A stretch of DNA of 47,085 nt from assembly GCA_945861245.1 (NCBI GenBank), contig CAMAUE010000025.1, positions 1 through 47,085 of the forward strand, in the 5' to 3' direction. The position numbers and the translations under genes were made by a program. Each line of letters begins with the position of its first letter. Positions within the stretch are counted from its first letter, which is position 1. This DNA is from Singulisphaera sp. GP187 (GTDB taxonomy: Bacteria > Planctomycetota > Planctomycetia > Gemmatales > Gemmataceae). Below, piece after piece: positions 34,343 through 42,578 of this stretch. The notes under the pieces are model-generated. The model was not told the DNA's origin, did no database searches, and saw only the letters and a list, made by a program, of their open reading frames with translations.

Positions 34343-35032
34343 ATGGCGGATTTTACCTACACGCAGATAGCGAAGATGATCGATCATTCGTTGCTCCAAC
34401 AGCAGCTGGCCGATGACGAGATGGACCAGGGTTGTCGTCTGGCACGCGAGTACGATGTTGCGTCGGTCTGCATCAAGCCTTACGCCGTCGCGCGGGCCAA
34501 GGAGTTGCTCGCTGGTTCCACGGTTGCCGTCGGCACGACCATCGGCTTTCCACATGGCGGGCACGTCACGTCGATCAAAGTCGCTGAGTCGATCCAGGCG
34601 ATGAAAGATGGCGCGATCGAACTCGACATGGTCGTCAATATCGGCAAAGTTCTCGGCAAGGATTGGGCCTATGTAAAGGCGGATATTCGCGCCGTCGTCG
34701 AGACGGTTCATGCCCAAAAGGCGTTGGTTAAAGTGATCTTCGAGAACTGCTTCCTACAAGACGAGCACAAACAAAGACTCTGCGAAATCTGCGGCGAGGT
34801 CGGCGCCGACTTCGTCAAGACGTCCACGGGCTACGGCAGCACCGGCGCGACCGACGACGATCTGAAACTGATGCGCAAGCATTCGCCCCCCAACGTGCAA
34901 GTCAAGGCGGCAGGCGGCGTGCGCAATTTCGACCGCTTACTCGTCGTGCGTTCCATCGGCGTGACACGGGTCGGCGCGACGGCGAGCAGGCCGATCCTCG
35001 ACGAGTGCAAGGCGTTTCTGATGAAGGGGTGA
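34343..35032 (+). CDS. deoC: Deoxyribose-phosphate aldolase
   Basis: A 229-residue cytosolic class I aldolase that reversibly splits 2-deoxyribose 5-phosphate into glyceraldehyde 3-phosphate and acetaldehyde. IDHSLLQ starts the barrel. VKVIFENCFL carries the segment after the third strand, FVKTSTGYGSTGAT holds the Schiff-base lysine (about residue 159), and VKAAGGVRN the second lysine. Length is near the usual 220-260. GGAG lies 7 bases before the ATG at 34343; the ATG at 34304 is further upstream without such a site. It stands alone, without other nucleoside catabolism genes. Confidence 0.93.
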   Translation: MADFTYTQIAKMIDHSLLQQQLADDEMDQGCRLAREYDVASVCIKPYAVARAKELLAGSTVAVGTTIGFPHGGHVTSIKVAESIQAMKDGAIELDMVVNIGKVLGKDWAYVKADIRAVVETVHAQKALVKVIFENCFLQDEHKQRLCEICGEVGADFVKTSTGYGSTGATDDDLKLMRKHSPPNVQVKAAGGVRNFDRLLVVRSIGVTRVGATASRPILDECKAFLMKG

Positions 35033-35097
35033 GTTTCTTGGCACTGCGTATAGCGTTCGCATGGGATATTGCGAGCGATAAACGTGAACCAGTCCTG

Positions 35098-35265
35098 TTA
35101 TCGGCTCGCGATGTGTGCCTGCGGCGTCGGCGGGGCCTTCGTGATCGCTCGCACTTGTTCGGTCGGCACACGGGCGCCGGCAGGTTCGCCGCGGAAGTAG
35201 ACCAATCCGATGACGACGACAAGCGCCACGCCGAGCACCAATCCGAGTTTTGCGTCGTTTGCCAT
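35098..35265 (-). CDS. Small single-span membrane protein
   Basis: A 55-residue protein: MANDAKLGLVLGVALVVVIG is the start of an N-terminal membrane helix, then YFRGEPAGARVPTEQV and a short Pro/Ala tail. Micro-proteins with this MANDAKLGLV-type opening are common in planctomycetes as far as I recall; no function is known. The start at 35265 is preferred over 35313 because it puts the helix at the N-terminus. No clear ribosome site is visible. The following stretch 35266-35610 holds a small palindrome near 35572 and no other gene. Confidence 0.55.
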   Translation of the reverse strand: MANDAKLGLVLGVALVVVIGLVYFRGEPAGARVPTEQVRAITKAPPTPQAHIASR

Positions 35266-35571
35266 GGCGAGGGTCCGTGGGGTTGTTCGTTGTACACCGC
35301 AAACTTCAATCAATTATGCCTGATCCCCCAGCTTTCGCAGTCTTCAATATCCGATTTCCAGGCAGATTTCCCCTAGCCAGCCCAGCTCTCCTTGGTATCC
35401 CCAGCAATTGCGTTAGATCGCGTGAAAAGCGTTCGTCTGGTCCAAGCCGTATCGCTGGGTTTTCGCAAATTCCCGCTTTCGCAGGCACAACCGTCACAAC
35501 CGAAACTGGCGTGGATGCCAAACCCGGCGAGGTGGTATTATCACATTTGGGCATTGGCATTCCATAGTAGG

Positions 35572-35587
35572 CCGCCATTAATGGCGG
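35572..35587. repeat. Short perfect palindrome upstream of the GlmU-like gene
   Basis: CCGCCATTAATGGCGG, a 16-bp perfect inverted repeat 24 bases before the ATG at 35611. It shares its core with the arm of the element at 39935-39986. It could be an operator or a fragment of that element. Confidence 0.45.
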
Positions 35588-35610
35588 GCAAAATGACGAA
35601 AGGACGCGTC

Positions 35611-36882
35611 ATGCAACTTTACCTCTACGAAGATCGCGCGGACCGCTTTGAGCCGCTCTGTCTCACACGGCCCGTTTTCGAACTGCGCTGCGGCATGACA
35701 ACACTGGCCGAAAAGATCGCTCGCTATTTCGGGCTGCCGATCGCCGGCGCATTCGTCAGGTCTGAATTGGAGGAAGTCGCGCGTTTGACACATCCCGGCT
35801 GGGCGATCAACGGCGTGCTGCCGAACGACGTGTTGCTCGTTAACAGCCGTTGGCTTCCACCGGACGAGCCGTTCATGCCGCCGGGCGACTCCTGCGTTGG
35901 CATAATGAATGGAGAAGCGGCCTACGCATTTATTCGTAACGACAAATTACGTAATCATGATAATGATGATGCCGACATCACCGCGAGCATGCATCGATGG
36001 CAACACGACATGCCCAACGTTTCCGCCGGCGGTCGGCTGCTTGCGTACCCCTGGCATCTGGTCGAGTGCAACGCCGATGAGATTCGACGCGATTTCACCT
36101 GGCTGCCGCCGCAACAGGACAACAGCGATCACACGCAGCCGATGATTAGCGGTCCGCTGGGCCAACTTTGGGTCGCGCTGACGGCGTGCATCGAGCCGAT
36201 GGTTGTTGCCGACACGACTAAAGGCCCGGTTGTCATAGATGAGGACGCGCTCGTCACCGCCTTCACTCGGCTCGAAGGGCCATGCTACATAGGACCGAAG
36301 TCGCAAGTTATCGGCGCGAAAATCCGCGCCGGCACGTCGCTCGGGATGCAATGCCGAGTTGGTGGTGAGGTGGAAACCAGCATCATTCATGGATATAGCA
36401 ACAAGTATCACGAAGGCTTCCTGGGCCATAGCTACATCGGTGAATGGGTCAACCTCAGTGCAGGCACGCATAACAGCGATTTACGCAACGACTATGGCGA
36501 AGTCAGCGTCGTGCAAGCGGGAACGTCGATCCGCACCGGCCTTACCAAGGTCGGCTGCTTCATCGGCGACCACACGAAGACCGGCCTGGGCACGCTCATG
36601 AACACCGGCACGAATATCGGCGCGTTCTGCAATCTGCTACCCGCCGGTCGGCTGGCGCCGAAGTATGTGCCGTCGTTCGTCAGTTGGTGGAACGGCGTGC
36701 TCAACGAAGCCTTCCGGTTTGAGTCGCTGCTCGCCACCGCGCGGATCGCGATGTTCCGGCGTGGCGTGACGCTGACCGACGCGCACGTCGCCCTCTACCG
36801 TAGGCTGTACGACGCCACGGCCATGGATCGCAAAATCGCCCTGCGCGACGCCGAGCAACGCCAACTTCGACGCAGCGCGTAA
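35611..36882 (+). CDS. GlmU-like sugar nucleotidyltransferase / hexapeptide protein
   Basis: A 423-residue cytosolic protein. The N-terminus (MQLYLYEDRADRF, LTRPVFELRCGM, LPNDVLLVNSRW) resembles the degenerate nucleotidyltransferase domain of the 'putative sugar nucleotidyl transferase' group found in Planctomycetes and Bacteroidetes. The C-terminal 200 residues form a left-handed beta helix of hexapeptide repeats (IGPKSQVIGAKI and later VIDEDALVTA) with GYSNKYHEGFLGHSYIGEW and LRNDYGEV, typical of GlmU-like acyltransferase halves. The canonical L-x-x-G-x-G-T-R-x nucleotide-binding start is absent, so catalysis is uncertain. AAAGGA precedes the ATG at 35611; longer in-frame starts lack this site. 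Confidence 0.82.
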   Translation: MQLYLYEDRADRFEPLCLTRPVFELRCGMTTLAEKIARYFGLPIAGAFVRSELEEVARLTHPGWAINGVLPNDVLLVNSRWLPPDEPFMPPGDSCVGIMNGEAAYAFIRNDKLRNHDNDDADITASMHRWQHDMPNVSAGGRLLAYPWHLVECNADEIRRDFTWLPPQQDNSDHTQPMISGPLGQLWVALTACIEPMVVADTTKGPVVIDEDALVTAFTRLEGPCYIGPKSQVIGAKIRAGTSLGMQCRVGGEVETSIIHGYSNKYHEGFLGHSYIGEWVNLSAGTHNSDLRNDYGEVSVVQAGTSIRTGLTKVGCFIGDHTKTGLGTLMNTGTNIGAFCNLLPAGRLAPKYVPSFVSWWNGVLNEAFRFESLLATARIAMFRRGVTLTDAHVALYRRLYDATAMDRKIALRDAEQRQLRRSA

Positions 36883-36933
36883 TCATCGTGTTTATACTTC
36901 GCACGGTAGAAATTGTCGCTTTTCCGAATCGAT

Positions 36934-37034
36934 CAAAACATTTCCGAGCCGCGACCGTAAGGGAGCGGCAGACATAAACCGCACGGCATCCTGTCGGCCG
37001 CTCCCTTACGGTCGCGGCTCGGAAATGCGTCAAA
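36934..37034. repeat. Family 3 palindrome
   Basis: A 101-bp inverted repeat, ACATTTCCGAGCCGCGACCG with CGGTCGCGGCTCGGAAATG on the right, between the GlmU-like gene and the dead hicA. The flanking CAAAACA and CGTCAAA are shared with the copy at 29221. Confidence 0.88.
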
Positions 37035-37089
37035 CTCACCCGTGAAAGGTATACGTTTTGGCAGAGTGTTTCGTACCAGAGTGGCTTCA

Positions 37090-37316
37090 TCAAAGATAGG
37101 CGATAAATTCTTAAACCGTCATGCCAGCAGCAGCAATATGAGAACTCAGCAAACCTTTACCAACAGTGTCATTGCCGTGAATGAGGATTGATAAGTTGTA
37201 TTTGCAGCCGGTTTTTTCAGGATGTGATGGCTGCCATTGATCCGAACACAGACGAAGCCAGCCCGCTCAAAAGCACGCACGGCTTCGCCACCTGTAATTC
37301 GCGGGATTTTAGGCAT
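37090..37316 (-). pseudogene. hicA: hicA toxin pseudogene
   Basis: Reading from the ATG at 37316 gives MPKIPRITGGEAVRAFERAG and FVCVRINGSHHILKKP, the start of a HicA mRNA interferase with its characteristic G-S-H catalytic histidine region. One base missing near 37208-37217 then shifts the frame. In the restored frame it reads LIHGNDTVGKGLLSSHIAAA, GMTV, a TAA at 37111-37113, then EFIAYL and TGA. A frameshift plus a nonsense codon make an active toxin unlikely. It overlaps the end of hicB, the order hicB-hicA. Confidence 0.75.
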
Positions 37317-37596
37317 GAACGATGATCCATTTTTGCTTGGCTCCGAAAGGAATCTTCTCGGCGGATGAGTCCTTCCATGGAATCTCTTGGCCTTCTTGTG
37401 CGTATGCCTCGATTACCCCGCGAATGGCCTCCTTTGCGTTTTCAAGGGCCTCTGTTTCGGTAGCGCCACAGATTCCGGCTCCAGGGAGATTTAGCGCAAT
37501 CGAAGAAAAAATCCCGTCCTCGTCTTGTGTTGTGAGGATATGAACATTGAAGGAGTTGGCTTCCTTGCGTTCTGCAACATGAGTATTGTTTTCCAT
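37309..37596 (-). CDS. hicB: HicB-like antitoxin
   Basis: A 95-residue protein with the HicB partial RNase-H-like fold: FNVHILTTQDEDGIFSSIAL, NLPGAGICGATETEALENAK, AIRGVIEAYAQEGQEIPW. It lacks an obvious DNA-binding tail, so it may only bind the toxin. Start at 37596 (MENNTHVAE) follows an AT-rich TGTAAAATATTG; the ATG at 37644 is less likely. Its TAA overlaps the hicA ATG. Because hicA is disrupted, this antitoxin has no working partner here. Confidence 0.75.
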   Translation of the reverse strand: MENNTHVAERKEANSFNVHILTTQDEDGIFSSIALNLPGAGICGATETEALENAKEAIRGVIEAYAQEGQEIPWKDSSAEKIPFGAKQKWIIVHA

Positions 37597-37893
37597 CAAT
37601 ATTTTACAGTCCTCGAATCTGAGGCCCCTTAACTGACAAATCAAGAATAAAACCGACGTACGGTAACCGTTTCATTATACCATCTCCGTCACGCTGTTGT
37701 CCTGTTTTTTCACAATCCGAAGGCATTGGCTGGAACCCGCCCCGCGACATTTCCATCAGAGAATTGCTGACCGACAAGAACACGAGACCCGCTTGCGTAT
37801 TCTCTCTGTAATACAAATCAAGGCGTAGTTTCGTAGTAAAACGATGGCGTCTTACGAGCGCTAAACGAAATGCAATCAACCCGGAACCCACAC

Positions 37894-38658
37894 ATGTCCA
37901 TCCCACTCATCCTCGTCACCGGTTCCAGCGGACGCATCGGCAAAGCCGTCGTCAGCGCCCTCGTCGCACGAGGCAAGCGCGTGCGCGGCTTCGATCGCGC
38001 GCCGACGCCTGGCCTCACCGACATGATCGTCGGCACGCTGGCGAGCGAAGGCGACGTGGTCCGCGCCATGGTCGGCGTACATACCGTCATCCATCTCGCA
38101 GCCACGCCGGACGACGCCGAATTCCTCACGGAGATCGTGCCGAACAACATCATCGGCGTGTATCATGTGCTCGAGTCGGCCCAGAAAGCAGGCGTGTGTC
38201 GGTTGATCCTCGCCAGCAGCGGGCAGGTCGTGTGGTATCAGCGTTTGACGGGGCCGTTCCCAATCGGCGCCGACGCCCAACCGTCGCCGCGTTATTGGTA
38301 CGCCGCCGGGAAGATGTTTCTGGAAGCCGCGGGCCGATCGTTCGCGGAGAAGTTCGGCATGGAAGTGTTGGCGGTGAGGCTCGGCTGGTGTCCGCGCACG
38401 CCGGAGCAAGTCGAGGAAATCCGCGCGGACCAATGGGCGCAAGACGTGTACCTGAGTCCCAACGACGCGGGCCGATTCTTCGCGTGTTCCGTCGATGCGA
38501 CCTTACCCACGAAGTTCAACGTGGTTTACGCCACGAGCAAGCCGAAAAATGAGATTTACGATCTCCAGGCGATGCGTCAACTCGTGGGATATGAGCCGAG
38601 CGAATCGTGGCCGCAGGGGGTTGAGATTATCATGGGCGAACGAAAATCCCATGTTTAG
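37894..38658 (+). CDS. NAD-dependent epimerase/dehydratase (extended SDR)
   Basis: A 254-residue cytosolic enzyme with the Rossmann motif TGSSGRIGKAV near residue 9 (extended SDR type T-G-x-x-G-x-x-G), VIHLAATPDDAEF, then the catalytic Y-x-x-x-K seen in YAAGKMFLEAAG, with an upstream SSG. It most resembles sugar-nucleotide or uronate dehydrogenases; the substrate is uncertain. The ATG at 37894 gives the usual distance to the glycine motif. Its stop codon, TAG at 38656-38658, lies inside a family 2 palindrome, so the repeat supplies the end of the protein. It is followed on the same strand by the sulfite-oxidase-like gene. Confidence 0.82.
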   Translation: MSIPLILVTGSSGRIGKAVVSALVARGKRVRGFDRAPTPGLTDMIVGTLASEGDVVRAMVGVHTVIHLAATPDDAEFLTEIVPNNIIGVYHVLESAQKAGVCRLILASSGQVVWYQRLTGPFPIGADAQPSPRYWYAAGKMFLEAAGRSFAEKFGMEVLAVRLGWCPRTPEQVEEIRADQWAQDVYLSPNDAGRFFACSVDATLPTKFNVVYATSKPKNEIYDLQAMRQLVGYEPSESWPQGVEIIMGERKSHV

Positions 38659-38733
38659 CCGCTCGCCTTTGGCGAGCGAGGCCAGAGTCCCTCACGCTCG
38701 AGATCCACGCTCGCCGAATGCGAGCGGCTAAAC
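38653..38733. repeat. Family 2 palindrome containing the SDR stop codon
   Basis: An 81-bp inverted repeat, GTTTAGCCGCTCGCCTTTGG on the left and GCGAGCGGCTAAAC on the right. The GTTTAG at its left end provides the TAG of the SDR gene. Confidence 0.88.
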
Positions 38734-38808
38734 AATTCCGAAAATCCCTCGCATCTCTCCACCATTTCTGTTACCATTTCCCCATCCCCCACCCACAGGA
38801 AATCACAC

Positions 38809-39930
38809 ATGGGCGCAACTAATAATCGCACGTTTCTCACCAACCCAGCACAATTTCGCGATGTGAGCCGAGGCAATCCCAGGCCGCACTCGCTCAAGGG
38901 CGATGACCTCGTTCGCGCTCGCTTGACGCCCGACACCTGGCGGCTGGAGATCATGGCCGAGGGCGGTTCGACCATCGCCACGCCGTTGACGCTGGAAAAG
39001 CGCAACGCCATCGATTTCGCGACACTCGAAAAACTCGGTCGGCAGCATAACGTCAAAATGATGAAGGCGATCCAGTGCCTGAACATCGCCCAGCCGCTCG
39101 GACAGGGTTTGTGGGAAGGCGTGCCGTTGCGCGAAGTGCTGAAGCTCGCGGGCCGATTCAACAACGTCCGGCGAATCTATTACTGGGGCTTTCACAACAA
39201 CGATGCGAAGCAAGTGTTTCAGTCGTCGCTCACCTACACGCAGGTAATGGATGCCGCGCCCGATGACCTTGGGCCGTTTGTCGCGTATCGCCTCAACGGG
39301 CATCCGATCTCGCTCGAGCGCGGCGGCCCGGTGCGCATGCTTGTGCCATGGGCGCATGGGTTCAAGTCGGTCAAGTGGCTACAGCGTATCGTACTGACCA
39401 ACGAATACCGCGCGATGGATACCTACGCGGCAGCCAACAACGATCCGGAATCGTATCTGAAGACGGCTGCCTACATCGACGGCAACGACGTGAACGGGCG
39501 AGCCGGGCAAGTGGTGACGATGACGGGAACGGCCATGGTCGGCTTGCCGGGCCTGAAGCGCGTCGAGTATTGGCTGAGGCCCACCGCCGGCGCGCATGGT
39601 GCACTCGAAGCCGACGATCCCGCCTGGGCCGCCGCTCGCTGGATGCCGTGCACCATCGCGCCGCCGCCTAAAGATTGGGGCGGCACGTTGCCCGGCGGCA
39701 CGTTGCCTCGCGACGTCTTTGGCTTCGACCCCAAGACCGGCCAACCGCGCGAATGGCCGATGCGCTACAGCTGGGCCTATTGGTCCGTCACGCTCGACAA
39801 GCTCGCCGCCGGCACGTACGAATTCCGCGTTCGCACGGTGGACAAGCACGACTTCGCGCAACCGGAGCCACGACCGTATCCGAAATCGGGCCGCAATGAT
39901 GTGCAAATGAAGACGATCACGGTGACGTAA
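38809..39930 (+). CDS. Sulfite oxidase-like molybdopterin-dependent oxidoreductase
   Basis: A 373-residue protein with the sulfite-oxidase fold: the molybdopterin domain has IQCLNI, whose cysteine (about residue 90) is in the position of the molybdenum ligand, then GVPLREVLKLAG and GGPVRMLVPWAHGFKSVKWL. A C-terminal dimerisation domain follows (TGTAMVGLPGLKRVEYW, RAGQVVTMTG). The segment around the cysteine lacks the R-x-x of classical sulfite oxidases. No signal peptide or Tat motif is present at the ATG at 38809 (AGGAAA lies 10 bases upstream), so a cytosolic location is suggested, unusual for a family mostly exported. Substrate unknown. Confidence 0.82.
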   Translation: MGATNNRTFLTNPAQFRDVSRGNPRPHSLKGDDLVRARLTPDTWRLEIMAEGGSTIATPLTLEKRNAIDFATLEKLGRQHNVKMMKAIQCLNIAQPLGQGLWEGVPLREVLKLAGRFNNVRRIYYWGFHNNDAKQVFQSSLTYTQVMDAAPDDLGPFVAYRLNGHPISLERGGPVRMLVPWAHGFKSVKWLQRIVLTNEYRAMDTYAAANNDPESYLKTAAYIDGNDVNGRAGQVVTMTGTAMVGLPGLKRVEYWLRPTAGAHGALEADDPAWAAARWMPCTIAPPPKDWGGTLPGGTLPRDVFGFDPKTGQPREWPMRYSWAYWSVTLDKLAAGTYEFRVRTVDKHDFAQPEPRPYPKSGRNDVQMKTITVT

Positions 39931-39934
39931 GATA

Positions 39935-39986
39935 TAGCCCGCCATTTATGACGGGTCCTGGCAAACCTGCGATAAATGGCGGGCTA
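39935..39986. repeat. Palindrome between convergent genes
   Basis: TAGCCCGCCATTTATGACGG and GATAAATGGCGGGCTA form a 52-bp element exactly between the ends of the sulfite-oxidase-like gene (39930) and the propeller gene (39992). The core GCCATTA resembles the palindrome at 35572. It may act as a bidirectional transcript end. Confidence 0.8.
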
Positions 39987-39991
39987 ACTAT

Positions 39992-40975
39992 CTATTCCAG
40001 CACGATCACGCACGGGTCCATGTCTTCGCGCTTCGAGTTCAGGCCTGGCGTCGGCAGCAGCTTTTGCGTCTGGCGGTCGTAGACGAAGACATCGCGCTCG
40101 CCTTCGCCTTTGATGCGCTCGGAGACGAACGCCAAGTATCGCCCATCCGGACTCAAGCTTGGCGATTGCTCATTGGCGACGGAATTGATACCGGGCAATG
40201 GCAGGTAGCTCTTCTTCGCGCGGTCGTAGAGGTAGATGTCGCGCCCGCCCAGGCCCGTCGTTCGATCCGAGGCAAACGCGACGAGGTTGCCATCCGCGCT
40301 CATACTTGGCGTCACATCCAGATACGGTGAGTTGATCTCGGGCAGCGCGATCGTCGTGCTTTCCTTGCGATCGTAGAGATAGATGTCCGGCCCGCCAAGC
40401 CCGCCTTTCATGTTGGACACGAACGCCAGCCATCGGCCATCGGCGCTGAGCGCGGGCATTCGTTCGTCGAACTTCACGTGATTCAAGCCGGTGAACGCGA
40501 TCGGCTTTTGCTCCGGTAGATCGTACAAATCGATATCCCAGCGTTGCCCCGCGCCGGTCTTGTCCCATGCCGCGAAGGCGATTATTTTGCCCTGCCCGTC
40601 GATCGTCGGGTGTAACAGGGCGCCGCTGGAGACATTGAGTTTGGCCGGCGTGACGAGCTTTTTCTGAGTCATGTCGTAGACGAAAATCTTGCTGGTCTGA
40701 TTCTCGAGTTCGGACGCGAACACGCAAGTCTTGCCATTGCGTGACAGCACGGGGTGATAGTCTTGGCGGTTCGGGACCGTGTCGATCGAGCCGACGATCT
40801 TGCCATTGGCGACGCCGTCGTGCTCGTAGAAGTAGACCTGGGCATGCTTGGGCCGATCGCGGTAGGACGAGAAGGCGATCAACAACTTTCGTGGCGGATC
40901 CTGCGCGGGCTGCTGCGCGAGCGCGATAAGCGGAGCAGCTGCAACGATGATGTACAAGCAGAATCGGCACCGCAT
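39992..40975 (-). CDS. Secreted TolB-like beta-propeller protein
   Basis: A 327-residue exported protein: MRCRFCLYIIVAAAPLIALA is the signal peptide. Five or more PD40/WD40-like repeats follow, such as RQDYHPVLSRNGKTCVFAS, FDERMPALSADGRWLAFVS, DVTPSMSADGNLVAFASD and EQSPSLSPDGRYLAFVS, each with S-x-D-G-x-x-(L/I)-(A/V)-F. Such propellers bind partner proteins in the periplasm. It is transcribed on the same strand as the DUF1501 gene at 41159-42460, separated by a long palindrome. Confidence 0.8.
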   Translation of the reverse strand: MRCRFCLYIIVAAAPLIALAQQPAQDPPRKLLIAFSSYRDRPKHAQVYFYEHDGVANGKIVGSIDTVPNRQDYHPVLSRNGKTCVFASELENQTSKIFVYDMTQKKLVTPAKLNVSSGALLHPTIDGQGKIIAFAAWDKTGAGQRWDIDLYDLPEQKPIAFTGLNHVKFDERMPALSADGRWLAFVSNMKGGLGGPDIYLYDRKESTTIALPEINSPYLDVTPSMSADGNLVAFASDRTTGLGGRDIYLYDRAKKSYLPLPGINSVANEQSPSLSPDGRYLAFVSERIKGEGERDVFVYDRQTQKLLPTPGLNSKREDMDPCVIVLE

Positions 40976-41029
40976 GTGTGTTCGTCTCCAATGGTCAAAA
41001 ATCGTTACGTTGGATTATCACCAAAAGGC

Positions 41030-41118
41030 AAAGTACGAAGAGCGAAGAGCGAAGGACGAAGGACGAAAAAATGGCATCTCGTTCTTTTCGTCCTTCGTCC
41101 TTCGCTCTTCGTACTTTG
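41030..41118. repeat. Long palindrome made of GAAGGAC tandem units
   Basis: An 89-bp hairpin. Its left arm AAAGTACGAAGAGCGAAGAG and following GAAGGACGAAGGACGAAAAA are mirrored, apart from one missing unit, by a right arm ending CGCTCTTCGTACTTT. The arms contain a tandem repeat of GAAGGAC or GAAGAGC. It lies between the DUF1501 gene and the propeller gene and is unlike any other element here. Confidence 0.88.
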
Positions 41119-41158
41119 TATCACACCAGGCAAACCACGATTTCGGTCTGCCACACTC

Positions 41159-42460
41159 CTACCCCACAATTTCCGATACCGGCAGGGCCTCGCGCAGAAA
41201 CGGACGCATGCGGGCGTCGGTCGTGTCGATGCCGACCAGGCGATACAACGTAGCCGCGAATTGAGCCGGGCTGACGGGCACGCTAGCGGGGCGCGATCCG
41301 GTGCGGTCGCTGGAGCCGACGACCCGGCCACCTTCGAGTCCGCCGCCGGCGAGCAAATACGAGAAGCAGTACGGGAAGTGATCGCGAGCCCCGGAGCGAT
41401 TAATCCTGGGCGTGCGGCCAAACTCGCCGCCGACGACGATCAGCGTGTTTTGTAGCATGCGGCGATCTTGCAAGTCGGTCAACAGCGCGGTCAGGCCCTG
41501 GTCGAGGCGTGGGCAGAGATGCTGCTCCATGCGGACCATGCCGCCGAGGTCGGCGCCGTGCACGTCCCAGGCATCCCAGGCGGGGCCGTCGTACCATTTG
41601 ATCTGCACGAAGCGCGTGCCCGCCTGCACAAGCCGACGGGCGAGCAGGCACGATTGGCCGAACAGGTTGGCGCCGTAGCGTTCACGCAAGTTCTCGTTTT
41701 CGCCGGCGAGGTTGAAGGCGTCGCGCACCTGCGTCGAAGTGAGAATATCGACGGCACGCTGGTACGATTGATCCATCCGCTCGATAGCGTCGTTGGCGTG
41801 AGCCGAGCGGCGGAAGCGATCGATTGCCGTCAGCAACTCGCGACGTTGGTTAAAGCGATCGGCATGGATGTCCGCCGACAGCGCGAACTGTGGCAACTGC
41901 ACGCGCGAACCGGTCGGGTCGGCGATCTCGACCGGGAAGAAGGGCGCCCCCAGACGACCGCCGCCGACACCGAGCCGCGAGCCAACGTGCACATACGGCG
42001 GCATGTTGCCTCGATAGCCCTGAATGCGCGAGATGACGGCGCCGTACGACGTCGTCTCGCCGGCGAAGCCCGTCAACATCGGAATCGGCGAATGCGCGTC
42101 GATGCCGTGATTCATCCCCCGCACCAGCACGCACTTGTCCATCTGTTGCGAGAGCCGGGGCAACAGTTCGCAGATTTGGATGCCGTTGACGTTGGTCTGC
42201 ATCGGCCCATACGGGCCACGAACCGTATCCGGCGCGTCGGGCTTCGGATCAAACGTTTCAAAATGGCTTGGCCCACCATCGAGCCAAAGGAAGATGCACG
42301 AAACATCGCGCAACGACGCCGTGCCCGGTGCCGCCTCGGCCTTGGCGCGCAGCCAATCGGCAAGCGTCAAACCCGCCATGCCCATACCGCCGATGGTTAG
42401 CATTTCCCGCCGCGAGATGCCGGCGCAGGTACGAACCGAAGTGTTGCCGATACCGAACAT
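41159..42460 (-). CDS. Second DUF1501 protein with Tat leader
   Basis: A 433-residue DUF1501 protein. The N-terminus ISRREMLTIGGMGMAGLTLA is a Tat signal (twin arginine S-R-R-x-M). FLWLDGGPSHFETFDPKP, GEFGRTPR, and RDHFPYCFSYLLAGGG are the family signatures also seen in the first copy (GEFGRQPT). The start at 42460 follows AGGGGGGC. No PSD1 cytochrome gene is adjacent, unlike the copy at 29392. Function of the family is unproven. It is followed by a long palindrome and the propeller gene. Confidence 0.88.
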   Translation of the reverse strand: MFGIGNTSVRTCAGISRREMLTIGGMGMAGLTLADWLRAKAEAAPGTASLRDVSCIFLWLDGGPSHFETFDPKPDAPDTVRGPYGPMQTNVNGIQICELLPRLSQQMDKCVLVRGMNHGIDAHSPIPMLTGFAGETTSYGAVISRIQGYRGNMPPYVHVGSRLGVGGGRLGAPFFPVEIADPTGSRVQLPQFALSADIHADRFNQRRELLTAIDRFRRSAHANDAIERMDQSYQRAVDILTSTQVRDAFNLAGENENLRERYGANLFGQSCLLARRLVQAGTRFVQIKWYDGPAWDAWDVHGADLGGMVRMEQHLCPRLDQGLTALLTDLQDRRMLQNTLIVVGGEFGRTPRINRSGARDHFPYCFSYLLAGGGLEGGRVVGSSDRTGSRPASVPVSPAQFAATLYRLVGIDTTDARMRPFLREALPVSEIVG

Positions 42461-42578
42461 AGCAAGCCCCCCTAGCTGTGATTGCAACGCGCTTTATTGT
42501 AATATCGTTAGAATCACTTATCGGTTGATGATACCATGAGTAGGTAACGAAAACAACGATAAACCGAAGGAATCGCCG

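Noticed and set aside
37604..37906. 100-residue minus-strand ORF upstream of hicB
   Set aside because: No family resemblance or ribosome site, and it overlaps the start of the SDR gene on the other strand; the sequence may be leftover from a damaged gene but I cannot support one.
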